A stretch of 64,000 nt of DNA from Haliea sp. (lineage in GTDB: Bacteria; Pseudomonadota; Gammaproteobacteria; Pseudomonadales; Halieaceae): assembly GCA_016704305.1 (NCBI GenBank), contig JADJAL010000014.1, forward strand, positions 1-64,000, in the 5' to 3' direction. The translations under genes and the position numbers were made by a program. Every line of letters starts with the position of its first letter. The first letter of the stretch is position 1. This document shows positions 26,870 to 37,143 of this stretch, one piece after another. Under the pieces are notes generated by a model, which searched no databases, was not told the DNA's origin, and saw only the letters and a program-made list of their open reading frames with translations.

Positions 26870-27864
26870 TCAGTTCCAAGGTAGATACTCGGATTTGCGC
26901 AGGGACCGAACACCGTTTATCACCTGCCCCAAACCCAGCTCCGAGGAAAACCTGCCCGGTATGTCATGCCCCCAGGTGCTCATGTTGGGATAGGTCACAC
27001 CCTCTGGCCAGGTTGCTTCATCCACCGTCAGCGCGTCCCAACCCACTTCGAAGTCAAATCCCGACGGCGTGGCGACATAGAAGGACAACTCCTTGTCGTT
27101 CGGGTGTTGGCCCACGCCGCGCGCGATTTTGTAGCCGAGCTGCTTGCAACGCTCGTAGGCGAAGGCCAGGTCATCCAGCGTGGCGGCTTCAATATTGCAA
27201 TGCTGAATGCGCGTGCGGTACAGGTCGATGCGCGTGCCTTTGGTCGCGGCAACCGCCACCGAGTGGTGGCGCTGGTTCATGCGCAGGAACGTGACATCGA
27301 GCACCACCTTTTGCCAACACCCAGTGCAATGATGTCGCTGACCCTGGCGTCGAGGAGTTCCCGCCAGAAGCGCACCGTGCGCTCCGGCTCACGCGACATG
27401 AATGAAAGATGTCCCATGCCGGCCGCGCCGGTGACAAAACCGCTGCTGAGCATCGCCAGCGGAGTGTCGTCCAATTCCACACTGGTAAACAACTCAATGT
27501 ACAAACACTTGGGGCCGACGAAGCGATGAAAAGCATCCACGCCCCTGCGCTTCGCCCGCTCGCCATCGATAAACTCGACCTTAACGCCTTTGCTGGCCAG
27601 CCGATGCAGCACCACGCCCAGCACCGCTTCGTCATCCAGCTGCCAGCCGACCGCCACCACATCCTCGCTGGCATCGTGCTCGATGATGAATCGCCTTGCG
27701 TGGCCATCCATGCGAAATGCCAATTCATCCCGTGACTCATGGGCGAGGTGCAGCCCGATCGCTTCGCTGCCGAACCGCTTCCACTCGCTGAGTTTGCGCG
27801 AGCCGATGACAAGGTAGCCCATGCGTGCGGCCCCGAAGATATCTGTGCTGCTCTCACTTGCCAT
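26870..27864 (-). CDS. Type I extradiol ring-cleavage dioxygenase (BphC/HsaC-like, VOC fold), one frameshift
   Basis: About 331 residues, two VOC modules. The metal ligands fit GMGHLSFMSREP (His), RMNQRHHSVAVA (His) and FDFEVGWDAL (Glu), the 2-His-1-Glu set of catechol extradiol dioxygenases. The frame breaks at 27309-27312 (coding strand GGCAAAAGGTGG); one extra A gives GVGKKVVLDVTFL. The start at 27864 gives MASESSTDIFGAARMGYLVI and lies 11 bases after the receptor gene. HsaC cleaves the catechol ring A of steroids and BphC that of biphenyls; the HsaA- and HsaD-like genes nearby favour a steroid or polycyclic substrate. Confidence 0.8.
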
Positions 27865-27875
27865 CCGGGTTCGAT

Positions 27876-30173
27876 CTACCCGCGAAACTTGACGCTGATA
27901 AAGAAACGCTGCGGCGCGGTATAACTCACGGTGGTATTGCCAAAGGCATCCACGCCGAAGCCGCCCGTGATTTCGCGATTGTCTCCCAGGTTTTTGCCGA
28001 ACACGCTGAACTCCCACTGCTCGCTGGGTGACACGTAGGTAACACCCGCGTTGTAAATGGTGTAGCTGTCGGCGTGCAGGCGATCAAAACTCACGCTCTG
28101 GTCATCGTCGCTGTAAAAAATATCGTCGGTATACGAAAGGTCGCCACGCAGCCTCACGGTGCCGCCATTAGCCAGCAGGTACTCGTACTGGGCGAGCAGG
28201 TTCGCCGTCCACTCGGGTACGCTGGTGAAGGGTCGGTCGCTCAAGTCCTCCAGCTCGCCAGTTTCCGGGCTGACCGATTCGAAGTTCTCGTACTCCGGAT
28301 CGATGTACGAAAGGCCGCCGGTGATGGTCAACCCATCTGTCGGCAGTACCGTGAACTCCAGTTCACCGCCCCACATCGTTGAATCAGCTGCGTTGTCCAC
28401 CACCAGCGCCAACGCACTGTCCGCCGAGCCTGAAGGCCTGTTCACCAGGAATTGACGGTCCTTATAATCGTTATAGAACAATGCGCCGTTCATCTGTATG
28501 CGGTTGTCCCACAGCTGGTTCTTCAAGCCAATTTCGTAGGCGAGCAATGTCTCCGGGTCGGCCACTGACACCTGGGCGGTCGAAGTAGGTCGGCCGTTGT
28601 ACACGCCGCTGCGGAAGCCGCTCGACACCGTCGCATAGCCCATCGTGTCTTCGTCGAAATCGTATTCCATGCCCACCTTTGGGGAGATCTCGTCCCAGTC
28701 ATAATTGCATTTCACGGTAGAGCCATTGCCATCCGCAATCGCATCAGAGCAGGACTGTGGATCGGTGGGACCGGGAATCAGTATCGGTGTTTGGCTGGCG
28801 AGCTTAAGGGTAAACATGTCCAGCTCTTTTTCATCGTAGGTGTAGCGCGCGCCGACGTTCAGTCGCGTATCGCTGCGGATATGGTAGGTCGTGTTAAAAA
28901 ATGCCGCGTAACTCGTCGTGTCCTGGGTGCGGTCATACCACAGCGTAAAGTCGAGCGGCACTGCCCCAATGGCTTCGTAGAGGCCATTGGCCACCGTGAC
29001 ATCGCTCGTGTGGTGGCCGTCTTCATACAGGTAGTAAAGCCCAGCCAGCCAATCCAGCTTGCCGCCGGTGGCATTGGTCAGCAGGAACTCCTGGCTGTAC
29101 TGCTGTACATCGAGTTCACCGCCCACGGAAAAGTAGTCATAGACGGAATTGTCGGCGTCCCTGTAGGAATCCGTCTGCATGTCGATGTAACCGGTAATCG
29201 ACTTCAGTGTCAGGTCGTCCATGTCCCAGGTGTTGGTCCAGCTCAGGCCCCAATTCTCATTCTTGTCCTTGTCCCGCTCGTTGAGCACGTGGCTCCTGTC
29301 AATATCATCGAGGTTTGTCTCACAGCAGAATCCACCCTGCGGACCGGCTACAAAGCGGTTGAAAAGCCCGGGAAATGTGGCCTTCTCATTGAAGTCGGTG
29401 AGCACCTGCGGATAAACGTTCTGATCTATTTTTGTGTAATTGAGTATCAGGTGAGAGTTCCACTGCTCACTGAAGTCCGTGTTGAGGTGGCTGCGCAGCA
29501 CCAGTTGATCGTCATTTCCCGCGTTCGAATTGCGATCCCGCTTCTGCCAACCATCGGAGTACGTGGTGAGTACGGCCACGCTGGCCGCGACAGTGTCGGT
29601 CACCGGGAATTCCGCGTAGCCATTGAGCGAGCTGTAGTCGTACTCGCCGACGGTGAGTTCCGCGTCGTAGTCCAGGTCGCCCGTCGGCCTGCGAGTGGTG
29701 ACGCTGATAGCGCCGCCAATGGTGTTCTTGCCGAAGAGAATGCCCTGCGGCCCCCGGCAGCACCAGGATCTGCTCGATATCGGGAGTTGGATGTTCGCGC
29801 CGACCGTGCGCGCCAGATAAACGCCGTCAACGTAGGTGCCTACTCCCGGATCCACGGTGAGCGCAAAATCGAATTGCCCCACGCCGCGCAGGTAGGCTTG
29901 CAGCGCGCTGCCGACACCGTTATCGGACGCCCGGATTGACATGTTGGGCGTGCGTTGCGCGATATCGGCCACGTTGAACATCTTGGTCTGTTCGATCATG
30001 GCGCTGGAGATGGCGGTGATGGAAATGGGGTTTCCTGCAGCGATTCCTCGCTTCCTGGCCGTCACCATGACCTCTTCCAGCACGGGGGCTGCGCGCGCCG
30101 GCGATATCGGCATCGTCACTGTGATCGGAAGGGTGATGGATAACGCTATCGCGAGCTTATGGCGATCGAACAT
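27876..30173 (-). CDS. TonB-dependent receptor heading a catabolic operon (compensating frameshifts in the plug)
   Basis: 765 residues: signal peptide (MFDRHKLAIALSITLP to PARAA), TonB-box-like LEEVMVTARKRG, plug and barrel ending SVKFRG. In the plug the expected D-I-E-Q-x-L-V-L-R-G-P-Q-G reads ISSRSWCCRGPQG: two indels near 29790 and 29760 shift the frame out and back, garbling about ten residues. Upstream of the extradiol dioxygenase and acyl-CoA ligase on the same strand with tight spacing, so it likely imports their substrate or a precursor. RBS GAGGTG precedes the ATG. Confidence 0.85.
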   Translation of the reverse strand: MFDRHKLAIALSITLPITVTMPISPARAAPVLEEVMVTARKRGIAAGNPISITAISSAMIEQTKMFNVADIAQRTPNMSIRASDNGVGSALQAYLRGVGQFDFALTVDPGVGTYVDGVYLARTVGANIQLPISSRSWCCRGPQGILFGKNTIGGAISVTTRRPTGDLDYDAELTVGEYDYSSLNGYAEFPVTDTVAASVAVLTTYSDGWQKRDRNSNAGNDDQLVLRSHLNTDFSEQWNSHLILNYTKIDQNVYPQVLTDFNEKATFPGLFNRFVAGPQGGFCCETNLDDIDRSHVLNERDKDKNENWGLSWTNTWDMDDLTLKSITGYIDMQTDSYRDADNSVYDYFSVGGELDVQQYSQEFLLTNATGGKLDWLAGLYYLYEDGHHTSDVTVANGLYEAIGAVPLDFTLWYDRTQDTTSYAAFFNTTYHIRSDTRLNVGARYTYDEKELDMFTLKLASQTPILIPGPTDPQSCSDAIADGNGSTVKCNYDWDEISPKVGMEYDFDEDTMGYATVSSGFRSGVYNGRPTSTAQVSVADPETLLAYEIGLKNQLWDNRIQMNGALFYNDYKDRQFLVNRPSGSADSALALVVDNAADSTMWGGELEFTVLPTDGLTITGGLSYIDPEYENFESVSPETGELEDLSDRPFTSVPEWTANLLAQYEYLLANGGTVRLRGDLSYTDDIFYSDDDQSVSFDRLHADSYTIYNAGVTYVSPSEQWEFSVFGKNLGDNREITGGFGVDAFGNTTVSYTAPQRFFISVKFRG

Positions 30174-30489
30174 GGTGGCACCTCGTTATAATTTTGATGG
30201 TTTCTCCGGCGTGTTGCGTGCACAGAGGCCAGTAAGACTGCGGTCCGAGAGTGACTATAACGTTGACGGGGATTGTGGAAAAACCACGTAGCCGCGAATT
30301 AACTGTCCATGGTGGAGGATCAATACGGTTGCCGCGCTGTCGCGGTATTCGCAATCGACCAATTGCCTATCGAATCATTGTCATCGACTCATTGACAACG
30401 GAGCATGGACAATTAAATTCCCGTGATGCCTTATCAGTGTCCCTGTTGGCCGCTACAGTGGCCCGCAAACTTCAGCGCATGGAATTCAT
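30174..30489. other. Divergent region between the TonB receptor and SDR genes
   Basis: 316 bases with no gene. The receptor ribosome binding site is at its left edge; a good plus-strand promoter lies at 30392-30419. The middle holds only weak inverted repeats, with no further recognisable site. Confidence 0.5.
30392..30419 (+). promoter_or_regulatory. Candidate sigma-70 promoter for the SDR gene
   Basis: A consensus TTGACA (30392-30397) is followed after 16 bases by TAAATT (30414-30419). Transcription would begin about 65 bases before the ATG at 30490. Confidence 0.5.
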
Positions 30490-31319
30490 ATGGATCAGTT
30501 CAAAGGAAAACTCGCCGTCATCACCGGCGCAGGCAGTGGCATTGGCAGGGCATTGGCGACACGCTGTGCCCGTGAAGGCATGCGTGTGGCGCTGGTGGAC
30601 GTGCAGCAGGGCAAACTGCAGTCGCTGGCGTCGAGGCTTGAGGCAGCGGGCACCCAGGTGTTGTCGCAGGCGCTGGATGTGTCGGACGCAGCGGCGGTGA
30701 CGGCCTTCGCACAACGTTGCATCAGCGAACTGGGCGCACCGGACCTGCTGTTCAACAACGCTGGTATTTTGCGCATCGGCGAGACCTGGTCACATTCCGC
30801 CGAGGAGTGGCTGAAAATGCTTTCAATCAATGTCATGGGCGTCGTGAACGGCCTGAATGCTTTTTTACCGGCAATGCTCGAAGCGGGAAAGCCGGCGCAC
30901 ATTATCAACACCGGCTCCGTCGGCTCACTGGTCGCCGCACCCGCGATGGCGCAGCACACCGCCGCCAAGTGGCCGTGCGCGGCATTACGGAATGCCTCGC
31001 GTTTGATCTAGCGTCGCGAGCGGCGCCGATTGATGTATCGCTGCTGTGCCCCGGTCCCGTATTGACGTCAATCGGCGACGAATTGATGGGCATTGCACCG
31101 GGCAGCGAGGAGCCTGACCCCGCCAACCATATGATGGCCGGGCAACCCGATTTCATCACCCCCGATGAGTGCGCGGACCGCGTGTTCAAAGCTATCGGTG
31201 AGCGCAGGTTCTGGATCTTCCCGCATCCGTTCAATCACTACCTCAAGGGTAAGATGCAAGCGCTCGTCGAGGGCGAGAACCCTGTGTACCAGGAAGTCGT
31301 TTTTGACGCGAAGGGCTGA
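30490..31319 (+). CDS. SDR-family oxidoreductase, frameshifted, catalytic Tyr replaced
   Basis: 276 residues after correction. AVITGAGSGIGRALATR, NNAGILRIGETW and NTGSVGSLVAAPA are typical. Where Tyr-x3-Lys is expected the text reads AQHTAAKW, so His stands in place of Tyr (one base from a Tyr codon). The frame breaks at 30971-30972 (AAGTGGCCG): an extra G restores KWAVRGITECLAFDLASR and an end at VVFDAKG. If the His is real, classical SDR catalysis would be impaired. Single gene, with its own promoter, beside ring-cleavage genes. Confidence 0.75.
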
Positions 31320-31391
31320 CGCGATACGCTGACACGGTGTTTTGCTGTGGCAGCAGTAGCGTCGGCAGCGTTAGGTTGGAGATGCCCGGGG

Positions 31392-31676
31392 TCAGGCGCG
31401 TCGCAGCGTAATCGCTTTTTCCGGGCAGGCGGCTGCACATAAGCCACACGCCTGGCACGCATCGGCATTCGGTGTGAACGCCTGTTGCCACTTGTGGCGA
31501 TACCCCTTTATCTTGCCGATCAGGCTCAGGTTCTTACGCTCTGCTGTCGGCAGGGTCGCGATGACAAAGACATCGTACGGACACACCTCCACGCAGGGCT
31601 CTTTCCCCTCGCAGCGGTTCCGATTCACCACCGGAACAAACTGTCCCGGTGCATGTTTGCAATCAGAGTCAGGCAT
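31392..31676 (-). CDS. Ferredoxin with two iron-sulfur cluster motifs
   Basis: 94 residues. RCEGKEPCVEVCPYDVF and ADACQACGLCAAACPEKAI supply two sets of Cys ligands, as in 2[4Fe-4S] or [3Fe-4S][4Fe-4S] ferredoxins. An electron-transfer role for an oxygenase in this region (for example the KshA-like Rieske protein at 41.6 kb, or another hydroxylase) is an inference. The start at 31676 overlaps the end of the upstream hydrolase by eight bases. Last gene of the monooxygenase operon. Confidence 0.85.
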   Translation of the reverse strand: MPDSDCKHAPGQFVPVVNRNRCEGKEPCVEVCPYDVFVIATLPTAERKNLSLIGKIKGYRHKWQQAFTPNADACQACGLCAAACPEKAITLRRA

Positions 31677-32514
31677 GCGTCGCCGCGTTGGTGGCCAGAA
31701 ATTCAAGGCATTCGCGATTGAACAGCGCCTCGTGCTCCACCATCGCCCAGTGTCCGCACTCGGAGAGCACGATCATTTTCATGTTGGGGCAATTTTTTGC
31801 CAGCGCGAGCAGGCCGCTGTCGGGCATCATCATGTCATTGGCGCCCCAGAACGCCAGCACCGGGCACTGCAACTCGCGGAGCCGCTCAGGCAGGTGGGGG
31901 ATATCCATGGACACCATCACCTGGATATTCATCAGTGACATGATATGCATGCGCTGGGCCAGCAGTTCCTCGGTTACGTGGCGCGGATCATGCACCAGGC
32001 CAAACTCGAAAAGTTCGCGCAATTTCGCCGAGGTGAGCTCGCCCTCTGACAGGTAGATCTCGAACATCTTCTGCATCGCGGGCATTTGCAGGTACTCATC
32101 GCGCGGGCTCATGCCGCCAGGCGCCATCAGTATCAAACCCTCCACGAGCGCGGGATATTCCAGCGCCAGTCCCAGCGCCACCGCTCCCAGTGAATTCCCG
32201 ATAACGGTACAACGGGAGACGCCGGCGGCATCCAGGGTTTGCTTGAGGCATTCGACGAAGAAAGCGAGTGGATGCGCTACGTCAGTCGGCTTGTCGGAAT
32301 ACCCGAAGCCGACCAGGTCAGGCACCAGGCAGCGATAGCCTTGCTGCACAAACACCGGGTAATTGCCCTGGAAATTGCTGTGCCCGCTGGCACCGGGGCC
32401 CGATCCGTGCAGGAACACCACGACCGGGCCCTCGCCTTGGTCGATGTAGTGGATGCGCTGCCCGTTGGGACATTGTGCGTAACGATCTTCCGGCAAAATG
32501 TTTGACGCCGACAT
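31669..32514 (-). CDS. Alpha/beta hydrolase of the meta-cleavage product (HsaD/BphD-like) type
   Basis: 281 residues. VVFLHGSGPGASGHSNFQGN is the oxyanion motif typical of C-C bond hydrolases acting on ring-cleavage products; the nucleophile is in VIGNSLGAVALG, the acid in FWGANDMMMP and the His in SECGHWAMVE. Such enzymes hydrolyse vinylogous 1,5-diketones made by extradiol dioxygenases, here probably the enzyme at 26870-27864. AGAGGTGAGC precedes the ATG at 32514. Between the HsaA-like gene and the ferredoxin, same strand. Confidence 0.85.
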   Translation of the reverse strand: MSASNILPEDRYAQCPNGQRIHYIDQGEGPVVVFLHGSGPGASGHSNFQGNYPVFVQQGYRCLVPDLVGFGYSDKPTDVAHPLAFFVECLKQTLDAAGVSRCTVIGNSLGAVALGLALEYPALVEGLILMAPGGMSPRDEYLQMPAMQKMFEIYLSEGELTSAKLRELFEFGLVHDPRHVTEELLAQRMHIMSLMNIQVMVSMDIPHLPERLRELQCPVLAFWGANDMMMPDSGLLALAKNCPNMKMIVLSECGHWAMVEHEALFNRECLEFLATNAATHA

Positions 32515-32612
32515 GCTCACCTCTTTGGCCACAGGTTGTTGTATTGCGAAGTGCTGCGATTGCAGTGCGAAAATTGTGGCGCTGCAATCACCGCAGCGCC
32601 TGCCGAATGACA

Positions 32613-33868
32613 CTACACGCTGGGATCGATCGACGCCTGGCCAAACAACATGCCGCCCAGGTTGATCGCGAACGGGTCGGCGATATTGGCAATGTGCGCC
32701 TGGCTGGCGAGAATGTCGTGATGCTGTTTCAGCAGTGCGCTGCCGTGTCGAATACCGGACGATCCGGCAGACTTGAGCATGCGCGACGACAGTGCAACAC
32801 ATTGGTCGGCCACCACGGCCGTGTTGAAACGAAATCGCGCCCGGTCCAATTCCTTGGTCACCTCGCCTGCGCGCGCGCAGGCCATCAGGTGATCGAAGTT
32901 CTGGAAGAGCGTGCCTTTCATGCTGGCAATCGCCGCATCGACTTCAGCGGCGAGCCGTTTTGCATCTGGTCGTCGTGCATCATGATGGCGCCGGCCAGCC
33001 TGGTCTTCGCGACGCTGACGTATTTTTCCAACGCGCCTTCCAGCGCGCCCAGCGTCGGCGTGGAGACCGCGCGCGAGAACACCTGCATGAATGGCAATCG
33101 GTACAGCGGCGGCTTGTGCATGAATTTCCTGCCACCGTCGTCCGCCAGCATATTGTGGGTGCGGTGCTCGGGCACAAACACGTCGTTGACGACGATATCG
33201 TGGCTGCCGGTGCCGCGCAGCCCTACCACATCCCAGTTGTCGACGATCTTGTAGTCCTTTTTGGGCAGCAGGAACGTGCGGTAGTTGAGCATGTTCCAGG
33301 GCTCTTCGGCTGTCGGTACCACGGCGCCCAGGAATACCCAGTCGCAGTGCTCGCAACCACTGGAGAAGCTCCAGCGGCCCTTGAGCATGAAGCCGCCCTC
33401 GACGGGGGTGACCTGGCCGACCGGCGCATAGGACGATGAAATCAATACCGTGCTGTCCTTGCCCCACACCTCCTGTGCCGCCGGGTCGTCAAACAGGTTC
33501 ATCTGCCAGTTGTGCACGCCAATGACGCCCAGCGCCCAGGCGGACGACATGCAGGTTTTGGCGATTTCCAGCAACACAGCGTAGAACACCTGAGGATCCA
33601 TCTCATAGCCGCCATACTCGCTGGACTGCAGCATTTTGAAAAATCCAGCGGCATGAAAATCCGCGATTGTGTCATCCGGGATGCGGCGGTCGCTGTTACA
33701 GGCTTCCTGTCGCGCCTCCAGCACCGGCCCCATATTCCGCGCCGCCTCGAGCAACACCTGCGCGCGCGGTGAATCCAGGCCGAAGTGGTTTTCTCCTGCG
33801 GGTTTATCCTGCTGGACTTTGGTTGCCGAGGTAGTGGTTGCGGTGGCAGTGGTTGCAGTGGCAGTCAT
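32613..33868 (-). CDS. Flavin-dependent monooxygenase, HsaA-like (acyl-CoA dehydrogenase fold), one frameshift
   Basis: About 418 residues after correction. The fold is shown by FFKMLQSSEYGGYEMDPQVF, GVIGVHNWQMNLFDD, GRWSFSSGCEHCDWV and NWDVVGLRGTGSHDIVV, the signature of the HsaA/TesA-type group D monooxygenases that ortho-hydroxylate phenolic ring A of secosteroids using FMNH2. The break is at 32958-32961 (coding strand CAAAACGG); an extra A gives QMQKRLAAEVDAAIASMK, and the end is FGQASIDPSV. The flavin reductase partner (HsaB) is not seen in this window. First gene of an operon with hydrolase and ferredoxin. Confidence 0.75.
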
Positions 33869-34050
33869 TGGATGCTCCTGTTTTTGTAACGGCGTGCGAA
33901 CGGCCGCCTGACGGACACCACCCGTTCTCGGGGTTGTCCACAGGCGTGGCCTATGTTGTCGAACGTACTGTAGATACCCGGCCAAACCGAGAGAAGGCGC
34001 TGGGGATAATTTCAGTGTTTTCCGTCGAGGTGTAATTGCGTCGGACGCGC

Positions 34051-34986
34051 TTACTCGACAAAGCTCCTTACTGAGATTCTGGTCGGCAGGTTGTCGGGGA
34101 GGTCGTGCAGGTACTCGATAAGAAAATCGATGAAATAGCGCACCTTGGCGGACAGGTGACGGGTATTCGGGTAAACCGCCCAGGCAATCCGATGGTAGTG
34201 GCTCCAGTCCCGGTGCTCCAGTTTGACCAGCTCGCCCCGCGCTACTGCTTCTTCAATGTAGAAATCCGGTAGCTGCGCAATGCCGATACCGGCCTTCGCC
34301 GCCGCCAGCAGGTTGGCACCGTCTTCACTGATCCAGTTGGCGGAGACTTTCACCTTGATGATGTCGCGGCGTTCAGGCGTACTGAATAGCCAGAAGCGAT
34401 CGGGCGTCGCCAGGCAGTTATGCCCACTGAGTTCATCCGGGTGGTTTGGCATCCCTTTTTCTTCCCAATAGCCGGGCGATGCACACAGGCAAAGCGTGTG
34501 CCCGCCGAGTCGACGGGCAACGAAACTTGAATCCTCGAGCTTGTCGTAGCGCACGGTAAGGTCAAAGTTTTCCGCCAGCATATCCACATCGCGAAAGCTG
34601 GATTGCACCTCCACGGTCACTTCCGGGTAGTTGCGGGAAAACGCTGCTACTGCAGCCGCCATGTATTGCGTGCCGTAGCGACTGTTGAGCGCAAGCCGTA
34701 GCGTTCCACGCGGCTTTTGCTGCATGTGCGACAGCGTGGATTCAGCGCGGTCGAACTGTTCTGCCATGTCCTTGCAATAGCTGAAAAACGTATTGCCGCT
34801 CTCGGTGAGCGTGAGGCGGCGCGTGGTGCGCTGCAGCAGGCGCACGCCCATGCGATCCTCGAGCAGGCTGACCTGTTTGCTGATATACGATTTGGATACA
34901 CCGAGCTGATCGGCGGCGGCCGTGAAACTCCCGGTCTCCACCACGCAAATATATTCTTCGATGCCCTCCCAACGACCCACGTTCAT
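34051..34986 (-). CDS. LysR-family transcriptional regulator
   Basis: 311 residues. The N-terminal HTH reads FTAAADQLGVSKSYISKQVS with LEDRMGVRLLQRTTRRLTLT, followed by the periplasmic-binding-like effector domain (GTLRLALNSRYGTQYMA onward). It is upstream of the HsaA-like operon on the same strand, 182 bases from its ATG, and upstream-divergent from the sulfatase. Which of the two it controls is not clear; the short C-terminal extension DNLPTRISVRSFVE is unremarkable. Complete. Confidence 0.9.
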   Translation of the reverse strand: MNVGRWEGIEEYICVVETGSFTAAADQLGVSKSYISKQVSLLEDRMGVRLLQRTTRRLTLTESGNTFFSYCKDMAEQFDRAESTLSHMQQKPRGTLRLALNSRYGTQYMAAAVAAFSRNYPEVTVEVQSSFRDVDMLAENFDLTVRYDKLEDSSFVARRLGGHTLCLCASPGYWEEKGMPNHPDELSGHNCLATPDRFWLFSTPERRDIIKVKVSANWISEDGANLLAAAKAGIGIAQLPDFYIEEAVARGELVKLEHRDWSHYHRIAWAVYPNTRHLSAKVRYFIDFLIEYLHDLPDNLPTRISVRSFVE

Positions 34987-35237
34987 GCCTCCATTTTTAA
35001 TTATTCACATGTTGCAGAAGCGTGACCCGAAAATCGCGTACTACTGGCGTTGTTTCGATAAATCACTACTTATCGTTGAGGTCGCGGAATGCCTCATCCT
35101 GCAGTCGCCTCACGCGGGAATATAAGCGCAATTATTGTTCCCCTACAAGCTGAATAAGCCTTCGCTGGAAACAATCTGGCCACATACACAGCGTTCTCTC
35201 TTGCGCGCGGTTCGTGTAGTTTGTCGCGATCAGAATA

Positions 35238-37100
35238 ATGTGTGAAGGAAACTGCAATGTTGATTGGACGCCAGGGTTCCCGGCTTTTTCCGGGCGATAC
35301 CTGCTAGTGACCAAGTCTCGTAATCCTGCTCGGCACAGATCCCTGCCAAACGCTCTGCGGGGAGCTGCTCTGGCGCTGGCGTTCGCGCTGTTGACACTGG
35401 ACGCAACAGCACAGGCGCGACCAAACATCGTACTGATCGTGGCGGATGATATCGGCTACTCCGATTTTGGCGCGTTCGGCGGCGAGATCGAGACACCCAA
35501 CATCGATGCGCTGGCAGCACGCGGCGTGCGCTTTTCCAACTTCCACGCGGCGTCCAGTTGCGCGCCCACCCGCGCGATGTTGCTGACCGGCGTGGACAAC
35601 CACCTGGCCGGCGTCGGCAGCATGCGCGAATTGATGCCGCTGTCGCATCGGGGCAAGCCCGGTTACGACGGCGTGCTCAACGACCGCGTGCAGACGATTG
35701 CAAGTTTGCTGCAGGCCTCGGGGTATCGCACGTCCATAGCCGGCAAGTGGCATCTGGGCGAAGAGCCCCACAACCTGCCTCCGGCGCGCGGCTTTGATTT
35801 CTCGGTGATACAGGCCGACAGCGGTTCCGACAATTTCGAAATGCGCGCGTACCTGCCGATGAAACCGGAGGCCTATTGGTACGATAAAGGCGAGCGCATG
35901 TCGGCTTTGCCGGAGGACTTCTATTCCTCCACGTTTTTCGTCGCCAGGACAATTGAGTTCCTGCAATCGACGCAGTCGGATGGCGGCCCCTTTTTCGCCT
36001 ATATCGCCTTCCAGGCCAATCACACCCCGATTCAAGCTCCCGGCGCGTTCATCGATCACTATCGCGGCCGCTATACGCAGGGGTGGGAAGAAATCCGCAA
36101 CGCGCGCATCGAGAAAATCAAAGAGTACGGACTGGTCGATGAACAGGCGACACTGGCTGCGGGTCCATCGCAGGAAGAGTGGGATCCGCTCGACGCAGGG
36201 CAGCAGTATTTTGAAGCCCGTCGCATGCAGGCGTATGCGGGCATGGCGACGGCGATGGACCATGAGATCGGTCGCTTGCTGGAGTATCTTCGCGACACGA
36301 ATCAATACGACAATACGGTGTTTGTGATTCTGTCCGACAACGGCGCGACGACCACCGAGCCGTATGAAAACGCATTTGCCAGGCGCTGGTTCGAGAAGAA
36401 TTACCGGCAGGACGTTGAAACCCTGGGAGAGAAAGGCAGTTGGGTGGCGGCGGGGAAGCGCTGGGGACAGGTTTCAAACACGCCGTTCAGCGGTTACAAA
36501 TTCAACGCCGGCGAGGGCGGTGTTCGAGTCCCGCTGATTATTGCGGGATTACCGGCGATCGACCCGGGTGCGGTCTATCGTGAATTCGCATACATCACGG
36601 ATCTTGCCCCGACGCTGCTAGAGATTGCGGGCGTTGCGCTACCGGCAGTCGAAGACGGTCGTGAAAACATCACGGGCAAAAGCCTGTTGCCAACTTTCAC
36701 GGGCGAAGCAAGTCCCGTACACCGCGTCGACGAGGCGATAGGCTACGAATTTTCCGGCAATTCGGCGCTGTATCGCGGGGACTACAAGCTGGTGCGCAAC
36801 CAGCCGCCGGCCGGGGACAGCCAGTGGCGCCTGTACCAGATCAGCAGCGATCCCGGCGAGACCACTGACCTCAGCGCGCGCATGCCCGAACTCTTCGCGG
36901 CGCTGCAGGCGCAGTACGACGCGTACGCGAGTGCGGCCGGTGTCCTGCCGCTGCCGGACGATTACTCACTCAACAGGCAGGTATTGGTCAATGCGCTGGT
37001 ATTCGTCTACCTGCCAAAGTATCTGCCCTGGCTTGGCGGCGGTCTGGCGCTGGTCATCGCTTACGTCATTTACCGGCGTCGCCGGAGAGCGGGTCAATGA
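35238..37100 (+). CDS. Arylsulfatase-family enzyme with C-terminal membrane anchor
   Basis: 620 residues. NIVLIVADDIGYSDFGAFGG provides calcium-binding Asp residues; SSCAPTRAML holds the CxPxR formylglycine site, with Cys at about residue 108; GKWHLGEEP and HEIG/LSDNGA are further active-site segments. A signal peptide (ALALAFALLTLDATAQA) and a C-terminal helix (LGGGLALVIAYVIYRRRRR) put it in the periplasm, anchored in the inner membrane. The first signal-like residues follow a GTG at 35307, an alternative start. It removes sulfate from an organic ester. It is followed 43 bases later by a DUF3604 gene. Confidence 0.85.
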   Translation: MCEGNCNVDWTPGFPAFSGRYLLVTKSRNPARHRSLPNALRGAALALAFALLTLDATAQARPNIVLIVADDIGYSDFGAFGGEIETPNIDALAARGVRFSNFHAASSCAPTRAMLLTGVDNHLAGVGSMRELMPLSHRGKPGYDGVLNDRVQTIASLLQASGYRTSIAGKWHLGEEPHNLPPARGFDFSVIQADSGSDNFEMRAYLPMKPEAYWYDKGERMSALPEDFYSSTFFVARTIEFLQSTQSDGGPFFAYIAFQANHTPIQAPGAFIDHYRGRYTQGWEEIRNARIEKIKEYGLVDEQATLAAGPSQEEWDPLDAGQQYFEARRMQAYAGMATAMDHEIGRLLEYLRDTNQYDNTVFVILSDNGATTTEPYENAFARRWFEKNYRQDVETLGEKGSWVAAGKRWGQVSNTPFSGYKFNAGEGGVRVPLIIAGLPAIDPGAVYREFAYITDLAPTLLEIAGVALPAVEDGRENITGKSLLPTFTGEASPVHRVDEAIGYEFSGNSALYRGDYKLVRNQPPAGDSQWRLYQISSDPGETTDLSARMPELFAALQAQYDAYASAAGVLPLPDDYSLNRQVLVNALVFVYLPKYLPWLGGGLALVIAYVIYRRRRRAGQ

Positions 37101-37143
37101 AGCGCTGCACACTGCAGGCGCAGTACGTGGGAATGCACACGCA

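Noticed and set aside
26845..26872. Further copy of the GGGGACAGACC palindrome at the end of the extradiol dioxygenase
   Set aside because: Only GGGGTCTGCCCCC resembles the outer arm, with a mismatch and no second arm, so chance is as likely.
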